This document shows, piece after piece, positions 62,264 to 64,000 of a stretch of DNA of 64,000 nt. Numbering within the stretch: the first letter of the stretch is position 1; every line of letters starts with the position of its first letter. The translations under genes were made by a program, and so were the position numbers. The notes beneath the pieces are model-generated. The model had not been told where the DNA came from and ran no database searches. It saw nothing but the letters and a program-made list of their open reading frames with translations. The DNA is from Mycolicibacterium neoaurum ATCC 25795. Lineage in GTDB: Bacteria; Actinomycetota; Actinomycetes; Mycobacteriales; Mycobacteriaceae. The DNA is taken from positions 310,001-374,000 of the forward strand of contig NZ_JMDW01000008.1 in NCBI RefSeq assembly GCF_000691525.1, read 5' to 3'.

Positions 62264-64000
<1,737 letters not shown>

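Overview
The window is a high-GC chromosomal segment of a mycobacterium, most likely a rapidly growing Mycolicibacterium. Three things show this: mycolic-acid methyltransferases, an mkl/mceG ATPase, and a gene order that follows the Mycobacterium tuberculosis backbone: mmaA genes, lipG, an Rv0647c-like ABC1 kinase, an Rv0648-like alpha-mannosidase, an Rv0650-like ROK kinase, rplJ-rplL, mkl, rpoB-rpoC, end, fadE8, echA4, an Rv0674-like PaaX regulator, echA5, two DUF3060 proteins (Rv0679c/Rv0680c-like), an Rv0681-like TetR, rpsL-rpsG-fusA-tuf. Homology calls come from motifs, gene length and synteny read by eye; no database search was run.

Left part (1 to about 12.5 kb): a visibly A+T-richer Wzx/Wzy-type exopolysaccharide locus. 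It holds a 5'-truncated glycosyltransferase, four more glycosyltransferases, a flippase and a polymerase, mostly coupled by 4-bp stop/start overlaps. On the other strand lie a methyltransferase, a Wzz/tyrosine-kinase (BY-kinase) and a DUF4012 membrane protein. The BY-kinase has a C8 tract that puts its tyrosine-rich tail out of frame.

Middle left (12.5 to 29.6 kb): a small secreted protein, a membrane-anchored EEP-family hydrolase, two mycolate-modifying methyltransferases, lipG and an ABC1 kinase. Then comes an accessory block: an MpaB-family oxygenase with divergent TetR, a DUF559 nuclease gene bounded by two identical 58-bp palindromes, and two DinB-like genes divergent from a WYL regulator over a clear palindromic operator. 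The alpha-mannosidase / foldase-like / ROK kinase operon follows.

Core (29.6 to 43 kb): rplJ-rplL with an L10 leader and attenuator, mkl, rpoB-rpoC, a second DUF559 gene bounded by two 56-bp degenerate palindromes, endonuclease IV and a PAP2-type membrane protein.

Right part (43 to 64 kb): TetR/cupin divergent from fadE8-echA4-paaX-echA5, a DUF3060 / D-Ala-D-Ala dipeptidase / DUF3060 operon, a TetR gene, the str operon (rpsL-rpsG-fusA-tuf), two paralogous pairs of NarL-type response regulator and unusual two-module sensor kinase, a SHOCT protein, a mycofactocin-type SDR behind a KstR-type site, and the 3' part of an ornithine aminotransferase gene.

The most novel-looking signal is the pair of DUF559 cassettes, each about 1.0 kb, each bounded by 56-58-bp palindromes in direct orientation, with the gene's stop codon lying at the same place inside the downstream palindrome. 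This looks like an undescribed nuclease-linked palindromic element.
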